Source of the DNA: an uncultured delta proteobacterium
Lineage (GTDB): Bacteria > Myxococcota_A > Polyangia > Polyangiales > Polyangiaceae
Length of the DNA stretch: 6,963 nucleotides
Reading direction: 5' to 3'
NCBI GenBank assembly: GCA_903893335.1
Contig: CAITLX010000168.1
Span: 1-6,963 of the forward strand
Part shown: one piece after another, positions 5,067 to 6,963 of the stretch
How positions within the stretch are numbered: position 1 is the first letter of the stretch
How the letters are laid out: each line of letters begins with the position of its first letter
Made by a program: the position numbers and the translations under genes
The notes under the pieces: model-generated
What the model was told of the DNA's origin: nothing
Databases searched by the model: none
What the model saw: the letters and a program-made list of their open reading frames with translations, nothing else

Positions 5067-6176
5067 TCACTGGGCTACATAGCTGCTCCAGCGGCTCTCC
5101 CAGTCGCGTAGCTCGACGCGCCCCGTGACGGCGTGCAGCGCGTGCAGCAGCGCGATGTGCCACGCGTGGTACGAGACCCCGATGTGCGGCGCGGCTCCCC
5201 AGGTGAGGTAACCGAGGTCGTACGCCGTGAACCCTCCCAGGTCGTAGTAGGGCAGGAGGGGGACGAGCGTGTCGATGTTCGCGCGGAACATGGCATTCGC
5301 GGTCGACGCGCTCGGTGCGACTCCGGGGGCCATCTGCGACCAGTCGTACAGCCCGAGCAGCGTGAACATGTAACCATTGAGCGTGTAACTCGACGGCGTC
5401 GCGACATACTCCTCGAGAATCGGACGCCGGGCGAGCGATGGGTCGAGCGACGCGAGCGTGTCCAGGGTGCCGCCCTGCGCCACGGGAAGGCGCAGGAAAG
5501 CGAGCGCTCGCTCACCCGCTGTCGCGTACGTCGGGTCCGCGCTCTCGAGGTAGGCGCGCGAGAAGACGCTCAGCGCGTGCCCCTGCGCCATCGACGAGAC
5601 CCACCCGGGCGGGAAGGTCTCGCCGCTCAGGTAATAGGCGAACGGGAATGGATAGCGAAACGCGCCGTCCGCGTCCTCCATCGTCAGCAGCATGTCGGCA
5701 GCGACGAAGAACGACGTGCGCGCGGCGACATCGCCCCTCGTCCAGCGCCCGTGCATCGTGAGCGCATACTGCGACAGCGTCACGGGATTGTAGTACAGGA
5801 CGCCGTCTTGCAGCACCTGCGGGAGGCCCTGCGGGTCGAGCCTGATGGTCGGTCCGTCGGCCCACGCGAGAATGGACAGGTTCAGAAAGTCGTTGCCGGC
5901 GGCGTAGTCGGCCAGGTACTTGCCGTAGGAGCACGCCGCCGCCGCGTAGTCGGCCTGCGCCTGCGCGACGAGGCTCTGCCAAGCTTCCGTCGCGGATGGC
6001 GCGGGCCAGCGCTCGACGGCATCGGCCTCCGACGCGCCGCCGGGGTCGACCACGACGGCGTGCGTGTCACCTTCGTACGTGCCCGCCTGGCCGGTGCAAC
6101 CGAGCGTCAGCGACGCAGCGAGCATGGCGGGGTGCACGCGCGGGACGGTCACGGGTGCCATGGCCAGAAGTCTCAT
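5067..6176 (-). CDS. Probable lipoprotein with D-glucuronyl C5-epimerase-like domain
   Basis: The 369-residue protein begins with a short basic-hydrophobic leader ending LAASLTLGC (19-27). C27 is a possible lipidation site (imperfect lipobox TLGC), so export and outer-envelope anchoring are likely. The rest resembles the D-glucuronyl C5-epimerase C-terminal (alpha/alpha barrel) family: GVLYYNPVTLSQYAL (125-139), PPGWVSSMAQGHALSVFSRAYL starting at 189, and EEYVATPSSYTLNGYMFTLLGLYDW starting at 255. YDLGGFTAYDLGYLTWGAAPHI (from 311) and YHAWHIALLHAL (336-347) follow. These are the blocks around the tyrosines implicated in the mammalian heparan/heparosan epimerase (YDL and YHxxHI). That enzyme converts glucuronate to iduronate units in a polysaccharide; here the substrate is unknown and could be another uronan. 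The start ATG 6176 has AAGGA 10 nt upstream; ATG 6161 is an in-frame alternative. An upstream extension of the open frame to 6818 shows no homology. Confidence 0.82.
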   Translation of the reverse strand: MRLLAMAPVTVPRVHPAMLAASLTLGCTGQAGTYEGDTHAVVVDPGGASEADAVERWPAPSATEAWQSLVAQAQADYAAAACSYGKYLADYAAGNDFLNLSILAWADGPTIRLDPQGLPQVLQDGVLYYNPVTLSQYALTMHGRWTRGDVAARTSFFVAADMLLTMEDADGAFRYPFPFAYYLSGETFPPGWVSSMAQGHALSVFSRAYLESADPTYATAGERALAFLRLPVAQGGTLDTLASLDPSLARRPILEEYVATPSSYTLNGYMFTLLGLYDWSQMAPGVAPSASTANAMFRANIDTLVPLLPYYDLGGFTAYDLGYLTWGAAPHIGVSYHAWHIALLHALHAVTGRVELRDWESRWSSYVAQ

Positions 6177-6533
6177 GATTCCAGCATCCTTCCACGATGG
6201 AAAGGGCGAGACAATGCCGCTTTGCGTCGATCCGCCGCTCGTCGAGCGGTCGTCGGTACGAGAGCGGTGGGGCCCGAGCCACCCCGTGCTCCTTGCTCGC
6301 GCGACTGGCGGTGGCCCAGGGAACGCGTCTGCCGTACGGTTCGGCAGCCGCCGGCACAGTGCCGTGGCTGCGGAGGGTGGGAGGACGAAGCGATTGCGTT
6401 GCGGCAGCGACGGTGGGGCGACGCACGGGGTGCGCTGGATCCTCGACGTGCTCGGCAGGGAGTACGCCGACATCGCGGCCGTCGAGGCCCCGCACGCGCT
6501 CGACCGCTCGCGGCTCGATTGAAGGGGTGGGCG
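6177..6533. other. Divergent spacer, hairpin-rich, no convincing gene
   Basis: This 357-bp region separates the minus-strand epimerase from the plus-strand DoxX gene and should hold both promoters, though I cannot point to clear -35/-10 pairs. It contains TTCCA-CGA-TGGAA (6190-6202), which overlaps the epimerase Shine-Dalgarno and could fold it into a small hairpin. CCGCTC-GTC-GAGCGG (6235-6249), GGTGG...CCACC (6266-6283) and a large nested inverted repeat at 6344-6371 follow. The last 93 bases on + (6430-6522) have strongly GC-ending codons and encode GVRWILDVLGREYADIAAVE-type sequence ending at TGA 6520, 11 nt before DoxX. I do not recognise this 30-codon frame; it may be a gene remnant or chance. 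Confidence 0.45.
6344..6371. promoter_or_regulatory. Nested inverted repeat with competing upstream hairpin
   Basis: GCAGCC (6344-6349) pairs with GGCTGC (6366-6371) around a perfect odd palindrome CGGCAC-A-GTGCCG (6352-6364), with only GC opposite T unpaired between the two helices. A second hairpin, CTGCCG (6329-6334) with CGGCAG (6342-6347), shares 6344-6347 and so excludes the outer stem. The element lies about 160 bp before DoxX. It could be an operator, an attenuator-like leader or a factor-dependent terminator; no T-tract follows. Confidence 0.4.
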
Positions 6534-6962
6534 ATGTCGTTTCCCGAAGGTGAATCCCGGCCGAAGTCCGCCGTCCGGTTGCTGGTCGCCGTCGCGATGG
6601 TCGCCATCGGCGTCGCGCACTTCGCGAACCCCGAGCCATTCGTGAAGATCGTGCCCGCGTGGCTCCCGGCGCCGACGGCGCTGGTGCTGCTGAGCGGGCT
6701 CTTCGAGGTCCTCGGGGGCGTGGGGCTGCTGGTGGCGCGCGTGCGCGTCGCCGCGGCGTGGGGGCTCGTCGCGCTCTACGTCGCGGTGTTCCCGGCGAAC
6801 GTGAACATGGCCCTGCACGAGATTCAGCTCGGCGCGTCGCCGATCCCCGTCTGGGCGATGTGGGCGCGGCTGCCGCTTCAGCTAGTCTTCGTAGCCACCG
6901 CCGCGTGGCTGGCGCGCGGCGAGCGCGGGGCGGCTCGCGGGCCTCTACCCCCGAGGCAGTAA
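6534..6962 (+). CDS. DoxX-like integral membrane protein
   Basis: This 142-residue protein has four predicted transmembrane helices (about 13-30, 47-68, 71-90 and 112-128) and almost no soluble part. HFANPEPFVKIVPAWLPAP (29-47) after helix 1, SGLFEVLGGVGLL (54-66) in helix 2 and LYVAVFPANVNMALH (81-95) after helix 3 are the conserved blocks of the DoxX/YphA-like family. Members are inner-membrane proteins of poorly defined role; some act in thiosulfate:quinone oxidation or in redox and thiol-stress complexes. No partner subunit is adjacent, so I do not extend either role to it. The ATG at 6534 is backed by GAAGGGG (6521-6527) 6 nt upstream. The same frame is open far upstream but only as an antisense shadow of the epimerase gene. 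The gene ends with TAA one base before the window edge, so downstream context is unseen. Confidence 0.85.
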   Translation: MSFPEGESRPKSAVRLLVAVAMVAIGVAHFANPEPFVKIVPAWLPAPTALVLLSGLFEVLGGVGLLVARVRVAAAWGLVALYVAVFPANVNMALHEIQLGASPIPVWAMWARLPLQLVFVATAAWLARGERGAARGPLPPRQ

Positions 6963-6963
6963 C

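Noticed and set aside
4741..5163. A complete 140-residue gene over the permease remnant
   Set aside because: Its 5' part overlaps the epimerase gene by 97 bp, and only the last 57 codons look like protein.
5133..6533. Long + strand frame running antisense through the epimerase gene into DoxX
   Set aside because: Only the last 142 codons show family conservation and a Shine-Dalgarno; upstream is low-complexity Arg-rich shadow.
6177..6818. N-terminal extension of the epimerase frame to 6818
   Set aside because: The extension overlaps DoxX antisense, has no homology, and would bury the leader peptide and lipobox inside the protein.

Overview
This is a very GC-rich bacterial window. Almost every real codon ends in G or C, and long spurious open frames run antisense to the genes. 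Base composition, gene style and an exported lipoprotein-type epimerase suggest a myxobacterium-like or other high-GC proteobacterial-type genome, but this is inference and nothing here fixes the taxon. I see no rRNA, tRNA, CRISPR array, transposase or phage gene.

Layout. The left end carries, on the + strand, the 3' end of a MutT-type NUDIX hydrolase (1-217), a short spacer with a decaying 29-bp tandem repeat, and a ComF-family phosphoribosyltransferase (355-981). A perfect 7-bp-arm inverted repeat separates comF from a convergent minus-strand operon. Read in transcription order, that operon is a GNAT acetyltransferase (3353-2841, TTG start), a radical SAM enzyme with a spread CX8CX2C cysteine motif (2828-1581), and a pyridoxamine-5'-phosphate-oxidase-like split-barrel protein (1565-1026). 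Its gaps are 12 and 15 nt, each with a Shine-Dalgarno-like GGCGACG next to the upstream stop codon. This cassette is the best candidate for an undescribed pathway: an acetyltransferase, a radical enzyme and a probable flavin protein acting on an unknown small molecule.

Upstream of the operon lie a 16-bp palindrome resembling FCD/GntR-type operators (TCTTGTATACAAGA-like) and then serC, phosphoserine aminotransferase (4654-3521). A second 16-bp palindrome just upstream of the serC start matches the first at 12 of 16 positions, so one regulator might see both. Behind serC is a remnant of the C-terminus of an FtsX/MacB-type ABC permease (4914-4741), evidently a broken gene.

The right end holds a probable exported lipoprotein with a D-glucuronyl C5-epimerase C-terminal-type domain (6176-5067, minus). 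A hairpin-rich 357-bp divergent spacer separates it from a four-helix DoxX-like membrane protein (6534-6962, plus) that ends at the window edge.

Functionally the window mixes housekeeping genes (nucleotide-pool or repair NUDIX, ComF, SerC) with accessory ones: the radical SAM cassette, the polysaccharide-epimerase-like lipoprotein and DoxX. No single pathway links all of them.
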